This document shows, one piece after another, positions 51,279 through 60,311 of a stretch of DNA of 64,000 nt; position 1 is the first letter of the stretch; each line of letters begins with the position of its first letter. Location of the stretch: the NCBI GenBank assembly GCA_035716005.1, contig DASTKG010000025.1:15275-79274 (forward strand), read 5' to 3'. The position numbers were made by a program, and so were the translations under genes. Under the pieces are notes generated by a model, which saw nothing but the letters and a program-made list of their open reading frames with translations, ran no database searches and was not told the DNA's origin. Source of the stretch: SZUA-252 sp035716005. GTDB taxonomy: Bacteria; Eisenbacteria; RBG-16-71-46; SZUA-252.

Positions 51279-52670
51279 TCAGAGTCCGTACTCCTTGAGC
51301 TTCCGATAGAGCGTGCGAAGTCCGATCCCGAGGGTCTTCGCCGCCTTCTGCTTGTCGTACGCCACGGAGCGGAGCGTCGCCTCGATGGCGGCGCGCTCGA
51401 TCTCCTGCATCGACATGCCGACGTGGAGGTGGAGGTCGGGCGCCGTCACGCCCCGCTGCTGGCGGAGGGCGAGCGGGAGGTCGGCGACGTCGAGGACGCG
51501 CTTTCCCTCGGTGAAGATCACCATCTCCTCGATCGTGTTCTTCAGTTCCCGCACGTTGCCGGGCCAGTCGTGGTGGAGGAGGCGGTCCATCGCTCCGCGC
51601 GTGATCCCCGAGACCTTCCGCGAATGTTCGCGGTTGAATTCCTTGATGAAGGCTTCCACGAGGAGCGGAATGTCCTCGCTTCGCTCCCGGAGCGCGGGCA
51701 CTTCCAGCAGGACCACGCGGAGCCGGTAGAAGAGATCCTCGCGGAACTCGCCCCGCGAGACCATGACGTCGAGCGGCTTGTTCGTCGCGGCGAGAACGCG
51801 CACGTCGACCCGCACCGTCTCGGTCCCGCCCACGCGCTCGAACTGCCGATCTTGAAGGACGCGCAGGAGCTTCGTCTGCACGTTCAGGGGCACTTCCGAG
51901 ATCTCGTCGACGAAGAGGGTGCCGCCGTCGGCCAGCTCGAAGCGTCCTTTCCGCTGCTGCTCGGCGCCGGTGAAGGCGCCCCGCTCGTGGCCGAAGAGCT
52001 CGCTCTCGATCAGGTTCTCGGAGAGCTCGGCGCAGTGGAGCTTCACGAAGCGCTCGTCGCGCCGCGGCGAGAGCTGGTGGATGGCCTGCGCGATCAGCTC
52101 CTTCCCGGTGCCGGTCTCCCCCGCGATGAGCGTCGTCGCGCGCGTCGGCGCGATCTGGGCGATCCGCTCCGTGAGGACCTGCATGGCGCGCGAGTTCCCG
52201 GTGAGGGTCGGGATGCGGAGCCGCTCGTCGAGCCGCTCGGCCAGCGCGGAGACGCGCGTCACGAGCTGCTGGTGCGAGAGGGCGCGCTGGATGACGGCGA
52301 GCATCTTCGTGAGGTTCAGGGGGCGGAACTGGAAATCGTAGGCGCCCCGGCGCATCGCTTCGGTGGCGAGCTCGACGCCTCCCTGGTCGGCGATCAGGAT
52401 GACGCAGACCTCGGGATTGCGCCGCCGCGCCACCTCCAGGAGCCGGAGCCCGTCGATCCGGTGGGCGCGAAGCTCGGTGATGACGACCTCGTGCCCCAGC
52501 GGGACCGCGCCCGCCTTGTCGGGAGCCGGCGCGTCGAGCACGTTGAAGGCCTGCTCGCCGTCCTTCGCCCACTGGACGTCGAAGCCGTTCTCCTCCAGAA
52601 ACCCCAGCAAGGCTTGGGTTTCGGCGGTGTCCTTGTCGACGACCAGGGCGCGGGGGCGTTGGAGCGACAA
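51279..52670 (-). CDS. Sigma54-dependent activator (NtrC family) with degenerate receiver
   Basis: The 463-residue protein starts at TTG 52670 behind GAGGA. The receiver domain (1-125) has Glu66 (VVITELRAH) in place of the phosphoacceptor Asp, Lys13 breaking the acidic pair (D12-K13-D14), Ala94 at the Thr/Ser switch and Arg116 for the conserved Lys. The AAA+ domain is intact: GETGTGKE (about 165), GAFTGA for sigma54 contact, LFVDEISEVP and the Arg finger region. A Fis-type HTH closes the protein (KQKAAKTLGIGLRTLYRKLK). It is probably phosphorylation-independent. Confidence 0.92.
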   Translation of the reverse strand: MSLQRPRALVVDKDTAETQALLGFLEENGFDVQWAKDGEQAFNVLDAPAPDKAGAVPLGHEVVITELRAHRIDGLRLLEVARRRNPEVCVILIADQGGVELATEAMRRGAYDFQFRPLNLTKMLAVIQRALSHQQLVTRVSALAERLDERLRIPTLTGNSRAMQVLTERIAQIAPTRATTLIAGETGTGKELIAQAIHQLSPRRDERFVKLHCAELSENLIESELFGHERGAFTGAEQQRKGRFELADGGTLFVDEISEVPLNVQTKLLRVLQDRQFERVGGTETVRVDVRVLAATNKPLDVMVSRGEFREDLFYRLRVVLLEVPALRERSEDIPLLVEAFIKEFNREHSRKVSGITRGAMDRLLHHDWPGNVRELKNTIEEMVIFTEGKRVLDVADLPLALRQQRGVTAPDLHLHVGMSMQEIERAAIEATLRSVAYDKQKAAKTLGIGLRTLYRKLKEYGL

Positions 52671-52810
52671 CGGCGGGTCCTCACATCGTGGGAAAGTGCC
52701 GTAACCATGCGAGTTTACGGGCCGGGCGGGAGAAGGTCAAGACGGGGGCGAAGGGGAGGATGGGAACGGCGCGGGAAGCGCGGCCGGCGCGAGCGGCCCG
52801 AACGAGCGGA

Positions 52811-54283
52811 CTAGACGAGCGAATCGGCGACGTTGATGTCGTACTCCTCCGGGTTCAGCGCGGAGACGATGCTGGCGCGGTAGGCCCCCGACTCCTCGTC
52901 GCGCGCGTTCAGGTCGAGCACCTCGCCGTCCACCGGCCGGCGATCGCGGTCGCGCACGATCTTCACCTTCGGCCGGAAGATGTCGTGCGGGCTCGGCTCC
53001 ACCACCACGGCGATCTCGTTCGTGTCGAGGAGCGCGACCGTCCCGGCGGGATACATGCCGACCGTGTTGATGAACGCCTTCAGGATCAGCGGATCGAACT
53101 TCTCCACGTTCTCCGTGATCATCATGTGGAGCGCCTCGTACGGCGTGAAGGCGTTCCGGCGGTAGGAGCGGTGCGCCGTCATGGCGTCGAAGCAGTCGAC
53201 CGTGGCGACGATGCGGCTGAAGAGGCACTGGTCCTCGCACCCGGGCAGGAGCGGGTAGCCGCTCTTGTCGACGTTCACGTGGTGCTGGAACGAGACGATC
53301 ATGGCGCGGAGCGCGAGCTCGTTCAGGCCCCGCATCTTCGCGATCATCTTCACGCCCTGGATCGGATGGTCGTTCAGGATCTTCCACTCGTCGCCCGAGA
53401 GCCGTCCCGCCTTGTTCAGCACCCACGACGGGACCGCGGCCTTGCCGAGATCGTGAAGGATCGCCGCGACGCCGAGGTCTCCCAGCATCTTCTTCGAGAG
53501 CCCCAGCCGCTGCCCCAGCGCGATCGCGAGGATCGAGACGTTCACGCAGTGCTGGAAGGTGTACTCGTCGTGGTTCTTCAGCGCCGTGAGCCCGAGGACC
53601 GAGTACTCCTGCTCGAGGATCAGGTCGACGATTCCCTGGACGGCGCGCTTCGCCTTCCGGATGTCGACGGGACGGCGATCCCGCGCGCTCAGCATCACGG
53701 TGCGGGCCGACTCGATGGCGCGGTAGAAGGTCCGCTTGGCGGCCTTGCGGCTGTCGCGGACCTCCTCGCTCCCGACGTGGGCCGCGATCGGCACCACCGC
53801 TCGGAGCGGAACGATGTTCTCCACGGAGAGCTTCGTGAGGGACTCGACGAATTCGTCGAACGGCTCCGTCGCCTTCGTGTCGACGTCGAGGAAGAGCCGG
53901 ACGAATTTCTTCACCTCGGGGGGGGTCAGCCTTCCCTCGAAGGAGAAGCCGCCGAGCCCGCGCGACTGGAACTCGTCGTTCAGGTACTGGTAGCTGGGAT
54001 AGGACGAGGCGTCCACCTTGAGGCGGTGCTGGTTCACGTAGAGGAAGTCGCCGACCGAGAGGATCTTGAACGGCCCCTCCGCGGTCACCATCTGCGCGAC
54101 GGTGTCGATGAAGTTCGAGAGCGGCCCGTGGAACGCGATGTTGCCGACGTCGTGGACGCGCGCGGTCTTGATGAGCACGCAGAGCTGAATGGCGAGGTTT
54201 CGCCCCTGCAGCGTGACGCGGGCGGCCGGATCCTCGGTGGTGGCCGCGAGCGCCTGGGGCGCCGGGCGAGTCGTCCCGCTCAC
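52811..54283 (-). CDS. HD-GYP-type phosphohydrolase with novel N-terminal module
   Basis: The 490-residue protein starts at a GTG overlapping the upstream HEAT gene (GTGA). Residues ~20-160 form an N-terminal module that resembles the N-terminus of that neighbour. The HD-GYP domain (~215-400) has HDLGKAAVP (about 276) and DHPIQGVKMI. The GYP motif reads HHVNVDKSGYP, with Val and Lys where HHExxDGxGYP is usual. The HD metal site is intact, but the changed GYP motif makes cyclic-di-GMP hydrolysis uncertain. It is the last gene of the five-gene operon from 60225. Confidence 0.8.
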   Translation of the reverse strand: MSGTTRPAPQALAATTEDPAARVTLQGRNLAIQLCVLIKTARVHDVGNIAFHGPLSNFIDTVAQMVTAEGPFKILSVGDFLYVNQHRLKVDASSYPSYQYLNDEFQSRGLGGFSFEGRLTPPEVKKFVRLFLDVDTKATEPFDEFVESLTKLSVENIVPLRAVVPIAAHVGSEEVRDSRKAAKRTFYRAIESARTVMLSARDRRPVDIRKAKRAVQGIVDLILEQEYSVLGLTALKNHDEYTFQHCVNVSILAIALGQRLGLSKKMLGDLGVAAILHDLGKAAVPSWVLNKAGRLSGDEWKILNDHPIQGVKMIAKMRGLNELALRAMIVSFQHHVNVDKSGYPLLPGCEDQCLFSRIVATVDCFDAMTAHRSYRRNAFTPYEALHMMITENVEKFDPLILKAFINTVGMYPAGTVALLDTNEIAVVVEPSPHDIFRPKVKIVRDRDRRPVDGEVLDLNARDEESGAYRASIVSALNPEEYDINVADSLV

Positions 54284-56244
54284 GATTCGGCCTCCACGTC
54301 TTCGGCGGGCCCGACGGTCGCGACGGTGTCGGCCGGCTCGCCGCCCTCCGCCGACGGCTTCCCGGCGAGGGCCGCCTGCTTGACGGTGTAGAGCGCCTTC
54401 TCGACGGCCTGCCGGACGGGCTCGCGCTTGCTCTTGATCTCCCGATCGAGGATCGCGAGCGCCTTCGGCGTGCCGAGCCAGGCGAGGGAGAGCGCGGCGT
54501 GGAACCGCTCGTCGTCGTCGCCCCGCTTGAAGAGCCCGCCCGCCGTGAGGAGCGGCTCGAGCTTCGGGGCGATTCCGTCCGAGCCCGCGCGGCCCAGCGA
54601 CTCGTAGAAGGCCTGCCGCTCGCGCAGGTCGCGCCGCTGGAACTCGGGCGTCTGGATGGCGCCGAGCAGGCTCTGCGCCGCGCGGTCGTCCCGCCGCTCG
54701 GCGAGCGTCGTGGCGGCCTGGATGCGAACGCCGGCGTCGGCGTCCTTGAACGCCGAGACGAGATAAGCGCGCGCCGTCGGGCTCTCGATGTTCCCCAGCG
54801 CGCGGACCGCTTCCTTGCGAACCCGCACGTCTTCATGGTGCAGTGCCCGATCGAGCGCGCGCTCGACACCTTGGTGCGCGATCCGGCCCAGGACGTAGAC
54901 CACGTTCCGGATCACGTACCAACGCGAGTCGCCCAGACGCGCCAGGAGCGGCTCGACGTCGTTCTTGCACGCCGTGATCAGCGCCTCGCAGAGGGCGCGC
55001 CGATGCCGGACGTGGTTCACCTGCCCGAGGAGGTCGCAGATCGCGGGCGTCGCCCCGGAGCCGAGCTGGACCAGGAAGTCGGTGAGCGACTCCGGATCGA
55101 GATCGGGGTGGGCGTTCAGGGTCGGCGCGAGCAGGCCCAGGAAGGAGGGGCGCCCGATCTCGCGGATCACCGTCTCGGCGATCCCCTCGAATTCGGGGCC
55201 GGCCGACGCCTTCGCCGCCGCGATCTCCTTCAGCCGGCCGACGAGCTGGCGCGCGCGGACGACGTTTCCCTCCTCGATCGCGAGCTCGATGAAGCGCTGG
55301 AAGGCGACGGCCGAGTCCATGAATCCGGCGCCGTCCTCCTCGTGGCGCAGGATCGCCGCGACGATGTCGAGGACCTCGTCCTGGAGCGGCCGGACCTCTT
55401 CCATCCGGATCATGTGATCGAGTTCTTCGCGCTCGTGATCGGAGAGCTGGAACTGGACCCCGTCGGGGCGCTCCCACGTGCGCGATCGCTGGATGTGGGC
55501 CGACCAGTCGTCGGAGCGCTCGGCGGCCATGGTGGTGTCGGCCCCCTCGCCGCTCTCGGATCCGGCGTCGGCGCCCGAATCCCGTGCGCTCTCCTCCGGC
55601 CCGGCCTCCGACTCCGCCTCCGTCTCCTGCGCCTCGTCCGCTTCCCCCACCGGCCAGGGAATCCCCTCGCCCTGCGAGACGTATCGCTCGTCGCCCTGCG
55701 CGGACGCGCCGGCGCCGCTGTCGGCTTCGGTCAGGTCGTCGAGCGACATGTAGACGTACTCCACGTGGCGGAAATCGCGCTCCCAGAGGAGCGTCACCAC
55801 GTCATCCTGCCCGTTCGGGCCGTCGATCGCCTTCCGCAGCACTTCGAGGAGCGAGCGAAGCTCGCCGACCTCGAGGCCTTCCTTGATCGTGATGCCGCGA
55901 ACGCCGTCGGCGTAGAAGCGGAACGCGAGGGAGTCGTTGCGGTCGGCGTTGTGATAAACGGAGTAGTTCTCGAAGAGGAAATCGAACTGCTGCACCGTCA
56001 GGGGAATGTCGCCGATCTCCTTCAGGCACGACCAGGTGCGCGCCTCGAGATCGGACTGAAAGCGCTGGAGCTGTGGATTGTTCGGCAGGTAGAGGCGCGT
56101 CGCCTTCACGGTCTTGACCAGCGTCGAGATCCAATCGGCCACGCGCTTCACGTCGAGCGCCAAGACCTGATCGCGGATCTTATCCGCTTTCTGGTCGGCG
56201 TTCGGCGGCGGGACGGTCGGCTTGGAACTGGTCGGAGCGGCCAT
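54280..56244 (-). CDS. HEAT-repeat protein with the same N-terminal module
   Basis: The protein has 654 residues from ATG 56244; a TTG at 56253 is an alternative start. Residues ~25-145 resemble the N-terminal module of the HD-GYP neighbour, with FDFLFENYSVYHNADRND and FRFYADGVRGITI as landmarks. A long acidic linker follows (~165-235). Residues ~250-640 form a HEAT solenoid (VRKEAVRALGNIESPTARAY, VRIQAATTLAERRDDRAAQS). There is no enzyme motif. Overlap with the HD-GYP gene and the shared module suggest that the two proteins form a complex or read the same signal (inference). Confidence 0.75.
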   Translation of the reverse strand: MAAPTSSKPTVPPPNADQKADKIRDQVLALDVKRVADWISTLVKTVKATRLYLPNNPQLQRFQSDLEARTWSCLKEIGDIPLTVQQFDFLFENYSVYHNADRNDSLAFRFYADGVRGITIKEGLEVGELRSLLEVLRKAIDGPNGQDDVVTLLWERDFRHVEYVYMSLDDLTEADSGAGASAQGDERYVSQGEGIPWPVGEADEAQETEAESEAGPEESARDSGADAGSESGEGADTTMAAERSDDWSAHIQRSRTWERPDGVQFQLSDHEREELDHMIRMEEVRPLQDEVLDIVAAILRHEEDGAGFMDSAVAFQRFIELAIEEGNVVRARQLVGRLKEIAAAKASAGPEFEGIAETVIREIGRPSFLGLLAPTLNAHPDLDPESLTDFLVQLGSGATPAICDLLGQVNHVRHRRALCEALITACKNDVEPLLARLGDSRWYVIRNVVYVLGRIAHQGVERALDRALHHEDVRVRKEAVRALGNIESPTARAYLVSAFKDADAGVRIQAATTLAERRDDRAAQSLLGAIQTPEFQRRDLRERQAFYESLGRAGSDGIAPKLEPLLTAGGLFKRGDDDERFHAALSLAWLGTPKALAILDREIKSKREPVRQAVEKALYTVKQAALAGKPSAEGGEPADTVATVGPAEDVEAES

Positions 56245-56295
56245 ACGGCACAAGGTCGGCTCGTTTCAGCCACACCTTGAGCGGTTTCGGCGCTC

Positions 56296-58515
56296 CTAGC
56301 GGCGAACCTCGACCTTGGAGGGGATTTCGCCGCCGGAGGCCTTGGGGACGGCCCCGAGCGCCACCAGATGGGCCTCCCGGATCTGGCCGATGGTCCGGCG
56401 GTCGTGGGTGAAGAGGATCACCTGCACCTCCTGGGCCAGCTCCTCCAGGAAGGCGAGGAGGGCCCCCCGGCGCTCCTCGTCCAGGTGGGCGACGGGATCG
56501 TCGAGGAGGAGGGGGAGCGGCTCCCGGGCGGCCAGTTCCTGGGCCAGGGAGGCCCGGAGCGACAGGTAGAAGGCGTCGCGGGCCCCCCGCGAGAGGGAGT
56601 CGATGCCGATCGCGCCGCGCCCGCCCATCGCGAGCGTGGCGTGGAAGTCGGCGTCGAGCGCCACCGAGCCGTAGCGGCCGTTCGTGAGCCGCGAGAGCGT
56701 GGCCCCCGCCTTCTCCGCGATCCGCCCGACGTGCTGCTCCTGGTATTCGTGCACGGCCTCGCGGAGGCTCTCCAGCGCCACGAGGAGCGCGTCGCGGTGC
56801 TTCGTCTCGTGGGCGAGCGCCTCCTCGTCGGCGGCGATCGCCTCGTCGAGCGCCTCCAGATTCTCCGCGTCGCCGTCGGGGCCGCCCCGCCTGAGCACGC
56901 CGTCGAGCGCCTCCTGGGCGGAGTCGAGCCGCGTGCGAAGCGCCGTCGTCTCCCGCTTCAGCCGATCGGAGGCCTCCGCGATCTTCAAGGGATCCTCGCG
57001 GAGCGGCGAGAGGAAGGGCGACTGCTGCATGAGGAGCTTCTCCTTCGAGCGAAGGGTCGCCACCGCCTCGTCGATCTCGCGCGCCTCCACTTCGAGACGC
57101 TCCGGCGTCGGCAGGGAGTGCATGACGGCCGCGTGCTCGCGCCGCTCCTGGTTCGCCGCCCGGTACTGCTTCACGTCGGAGAGGACGACCTCCAGCGTGC
57201 GCCCGGCCAGGAAGGGATTGACCCGGATCTCCACCTGGTCGATCTCCTGGCTGATCGTCCGAATGTTCTCCTCGACCAGCTTCGCCTGCGCCTCGCCCGT
57301 CACGCGGGCCTTCTCGGTGCTCTGCCCGAACGCCCGGCTCACGATGAGGCCGAGCACCGCGCCGAGCGCCATCGCCCCCGCCGAGAGCCCGAGCTGCTTC
57401 GTGAGGCCGTACGTCACGCCGGCGCCGATCGCGGCGAGGAGGATCGTGATTCCCGTGGTGACGAAGCGGGGGGCCGGCCGCGTCGCCTCGAGCTTCGCGC
57501 GCTCCGCCTCGGCCGACTTCTGGTGCCGGGCGCGCTGCGCGCGGAGCATTCCGAGGCGGACCAGATCGGCCTCCACCTCCTCCGGAGCGTTCGCCAGATA
57601 GCCGAGGCCCTGCGTGATGCGGCGATCGATCTCCTCGACCGAGTTCCGCGCGCGGCGCGCGTTCACCAGCTCCGCGCCGATGGCGGGCGCGCGCTTCAGG
57701 AGCTTCCGCTGCTCCTCCCGGAGCGAGACCCACGCGTCGAGGTCGGCCAGCAGCTGCTCCTTGCCCGCCAGATCGGCCCGCAGCTCGAGCATGCGGCCGT
57801 CCAATTCCTCGCGCTCCTTGAGCCGCGACTTCACCTCGCTCAGCACCACCTCCGCGCGGGCGCGGCGCGAGCGAAGCTCCTCGAGGCGCGCCGTGCGCGT
57901 CTCGATGGAGCGGTTCACGCGCTTCCGGGCGCGGCTGTCGAACGGGTGCTCCTTCGTCAGGAGATCGAGCCGCGCGAGCAGCGCGTTCTGGATCTGCTGA
58001 TAGTCGGCTTCCACGGCGCCCGACACGAGGTGGCGCAGCTCCGGCGAGACCTCGGTCTCGAGGGCGTTCTCGTGGACGAAGGCCGATTCGCGGAAGAGCC
58101 TCTCGTCGGTGAATCCGAACCAGCCGCGGACGAGCTCCTCGTAGCGCTCCAATTCGGAGGAGCGACCGCGCGGATTCGCCTGGCCGCGGAAGAGCGTCTC
58201 CAGCGCCTCGTCGCCCTCGGGGGCGAGCCTCTCCACGACGACGTCGTGCGTGTCGAAGCGGCGCGAGACGCGAACGCGGTCGTTGGCGGCGCGGAAGACG
58301 AGGGTCGCCGAGTGCTTGGCGCCGCTCCAGGGGCGGGCGAGCGCCTCCGCCTCGTGCGAGGCGAAGCCGAAGATCGTGGCGACCACGGCCGAGGCGAACG
58401 AGGACTTCCCCGACTCGTTGGGGCCGATGACGAGGTTGAGCCGCTTCGGCTCGAAGACCGCCTCGTAGTTCGTCAGGGGGCCGAAGCCCTCGATCAGGAC
58501 GCGTTCAAGACGCAT
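56296..58515 (-). CDS. YhaN/SbcC-like ATPase with membrane hairpin
   Basis: The 739-residue protein has Walker A GPNESGKSS (31-39), an ABC-type signature region (DSLSRGARDAFYLSL, about 645) and Walker B LPLLLDDPVAHLDEE (about 668-682). Two coiled coils (~180-340 and ~400-580) flank two hydrophobic helices at ~350-395 (TTGITILLAAIGAGVTYGL, AMALGAVLGLIVSRAFG). These sit where Rad50/SbcC has its zinc hook, and no CxxC is present. This is the YhaN layout, implying a membrane-tethered SbcC relative. It overlaps the nuclease-subunit gene by 11 bp. Confidence 0.85.
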   Translation of the reverse strand: MRLERVLIEGFGPLTNYEAVFEPKRLNLVIGPNESGKSSFASAVVATIFGFASHEAEALARPWSGAKHSATLVFRAANDRVRVSRRFDTHDVVVERLAPEGDEALETLFRGQANPRGRSSELERYEELVRGWFGFTDERLFRESAFVHENALETEVSPELRHLVSGAVEADYQQIQNALLARLDLLTKEHPFDSRARKRVNRSIETRTARLEELRSRRARAEVVLSEVKSRLKEREELDGRMLELRADLAGKEQLLADLDAWVSLREEQRKLLKRAPAIGAELVNARRARNSVEEIDRRITQGLGYLANAPEEVEADLVRLGMLRAQRARHQKSAEAERAKLEATRPAPRFVTTGITILLAAIGAGVTYGLTKQLGLSAGAMALGAVLGLIVSRAFGQSTEKARVTGEAQAKLVEENIRTISQEIDQVEIRVNPFLAGRTLEVVLSDVKQYRAANQERREHAAVMHSLPTPERLEVEAREIDEAVATLRSKEKLLMQQSPFLSPLREDPLKIAEASDRLKRETTALRTRLDSAQEALDGVLRRGGPDGDAENLEALDEAIAADEEALAHETKHRDALLVALESLREAVHEYQEQHVGRIAEKAGATLSRLTNGRYGSVALDADFHATLAMGGRGAIGIDSLSRGARDAFYLSLRASLAQELAAREPLPLLLDDPVAHLDEERRGALLAFLEELAQEVQVILFTHDRRTIGQIREAHLVALGAVPKASGGEIPSKVEVRR

Positions 58516-59650
58516 GGCGCGGATTCTGGAATTCGGCGAGGCCGATTCGCAGGGCCAGGGTGGCGGTGTTGCGGGTCGCGTCGTCCTGCGCCCGCTCGAT
58601 CCGCTCCAGCATGTTCCGGACGAAGACGCCCCGCACGGTCGCCTCTTCGCGATACTGATCGAGCAGCTGCGCGTTCACGACGTAGGTGCGGTCGTCGATT
58701 TCGAGATGGAAGAAGCGCGGCGCGAGCCTCTCGAGAAGGCGCTCGGCGTCGAAGACGAACCGGCTCGGCCCTTCGAGACGGATCCGCGCCAGCTCGCGGT
58801 CGCCCGCGAAGGCGACCAGGCGCTGCGCCAGCCCGGCCTCGTCGTCGAAGTCGGAAATCTGGAAGTCGACGAGCGCCTGCGTGAGCGTCCGCTGATTCCA
58901 GGGGGTCCGCTCGATCGAGATGGCTTCCCGCCCCAGCGTCGCCGTGACGAGGTAGCGAGGGCCGTCCTCGCCGAACTTCTTCCCCTCGAGCGTGCCGGGG
59001 TAGACGGCCACCGAGCCCCCTTCGCGCACTTCGGAGAAGTTGTGGTAGTGGCCGAGCGCGAGATAGTGAAGGCCCGAGGCCGCGATCTCGGTGCGATTGA
59101 TCGGGAGATCGTTCGTGCGCCGCTTCCAGGTCGGGCTGTCCTCCAGCGCGGCGTGCATGACGCCGATGTGGAAGTCGGCCAGGCCGATCGGCCGGAACTC
59201 CCCGAGCGGACGCTCGCAGACCGCGGAATCGTAGGAGATGCCGTACGTCTGGACCGAGACGCCGCCCACCGTGATGCGAGGGCCCGCTTCGAGCGTCGGT
59301 GAGAGGAAGAGGTGGACGTTCGAGGGAAGCCTGAGCCGCCGGTAGACCGAGCGCCGGTAGGAGGGCGCGTCGTGCGTGCCGGGGGCGATGAGAACGGGGA
59401 TGTCGGCCTTCTGGAGCCGCTCCAGCGCCGCCTCGACCTGCACGACGAGGCCCTCGTCCGGATCGTGCGTGTCGAAGAGGTCGCCCGCGATGACGACGAA
59501 GTCGACCGGGCGCGTCTCCCCCGCCGCGTGCTCGACGGCCCTCAGGAAGGCGCTTAGGAAATCGCGCGCGCGCTCCTCGGCCCGCTCCCCCAGCGAGGGG
59601 AACGATGCGCCGAGATGGAGATCGGCGAGATGGAGCAGGCGAACGCTCAT
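58505..59650 (-). CDS. YhaO/SbcD-like metallophosphoesterase nuclease
   Basis: The 381-residue calcineurin-fold protein has the Mre11/SbcD metal motifs LLHLADLHLG (5-14), VIAGDLFDTHD (about 53-63), APGTHDAPS (about 91) and LALGHYHNF (about 197), plus a C-terminal capping domain. It is the expected DNA exonuclease partner of the adjacent YhaN-like ATPase, with an 11-bp gene overlap. The start overlaps the NUDIX stop by 4 bp. Confidence 0.87.
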   Translation of the reverse strand: MSVRLLHLADLHLGASFPSLGERAEERARDFLSAFLRAVEHAAGETRPVDFVVIAGDLFDTHDPDEGLVVQVEAALERLQKADIPVLIAPGTHDAPSYRRSVYRRLRLPSNVHLFLSPTLEAGPRITVGGVSVQTYGISYDSAVCERPLGEFRPIGLADFHIGVMHAALEDSPTWKRRTNDLPINRTEIAASGLHYLALGHYHNFSEVREGGSVAVYPGTLEGKKFGEDGPRYLVTATLGREAISIERTPWNQRTLTQALVDFQISDFDDEAGLAQRLVAFAGDRELARIRLEGPSRFVFDAERLLERLAPRFFHLEIDDRTYVVNAQLLDQYREEATVRGVFVRNMLERIERAQDDATRNTATLALRIGLAEFQNPRHAS

Positions 59651-60225
59651 CGGACGGTCCGTTTCCTCCCGCGGCTCTTCAAGAGCCGCTTCAAGTCACG
59701 CAGCGCTTCGCGGTGCGCGCGAAACGCGATCGGGCGCGGCAGCCAGTCGAGCGGGTAGTATCCCACCTCGCTGGCGTCGTCGCCCGCCTGGAGACGCCCT
59801 CCGACGACCCGCGCGTGATAGAGAATCAGCACCGCGCGCGTCCGGGGATCGTCGCGACCCGCGTAGACGCCGAAGAGCCCCGTCAGCTTCACCCGGAGCC
59901 CCGTCTCTTCCAGGGCCTCCCGGACCGCCGTCGTCTCGGGGTGCTCTCCGTATTCCATGAAGCCCGCCGGAATCCCCCAGCAACCGAGCCGCGGCTCGTG
60001 GCCGCGCCGCGCGAGGAGGACCGAACCGCCCTTCTCGATCACGACGCCGCATGCCGGGACCGGATTCCGGTAGGCGATGAAACCGCACTTCGGACATCCG
60101 CGCCGCTTCACGTGATGTTCCACGATGGAGCGCGTCCTCGTCCCGCAGAGAGGGCAGAAGCGCGCCTCGGGGCGCGTCGCCGTCACCTTCTTCTTGCGGG
60201 CTTGCCCCGGCCGCTTCGCCTTCAT
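59647..60225 (-). CDS. NUDIX hydrolase with N-terminal zinc ribbon
   Basis: The 192-residue protein has a zinc ribbon with Cys24, 27, 44 and 47 (CPLC and CPKC) preceding the NUDIX fold. The NUDIX box runs from Gly88 to Leu110 with the REALEETGL catalytic part. Zinc-ribbon NUDIX proteins often act on NADH or ADP-ribose-type compounds, but the substrate here is open. The C-terminus is basic. It is the first gene of the operon with YhaO, YhaN, HEAT and HD-GYP genes. Confidence 0.85.
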   Translation of the reverse strand: MKAKRPGQARKKKVTATRPEARFCPLCGTRTRSIVEHHVKRRGCPKCGFIAYRNPVPACGVVIEKGGSVLLARRGHEPRLGCWGIPAGFMEYGEHPETTAVREALEETGLRVKLTGLFGVYAGRDDPRTRAVLILYHARVVGGRLQAGDDASEVGYYPLDWLPRPIAFRAHREALRDLKRLLKSRGRKRTVR

Positions 60226-60311
60226 ACTCTCCCGTCCACGGTCGAGACGCGGGAACCCGGACAGGGGTCTCCCGTTCTATCCGCCATCGGCATCAAGGGT
60301 TGGTTCCTCCA

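Noticed and set aside
51279..52811. A sigma54 (-24/-12) promoter near the NtrC-family gene
   Set aside because: I looked for TGGC-N8-TTGC-like pairs in the gap before it and saw none convincing.
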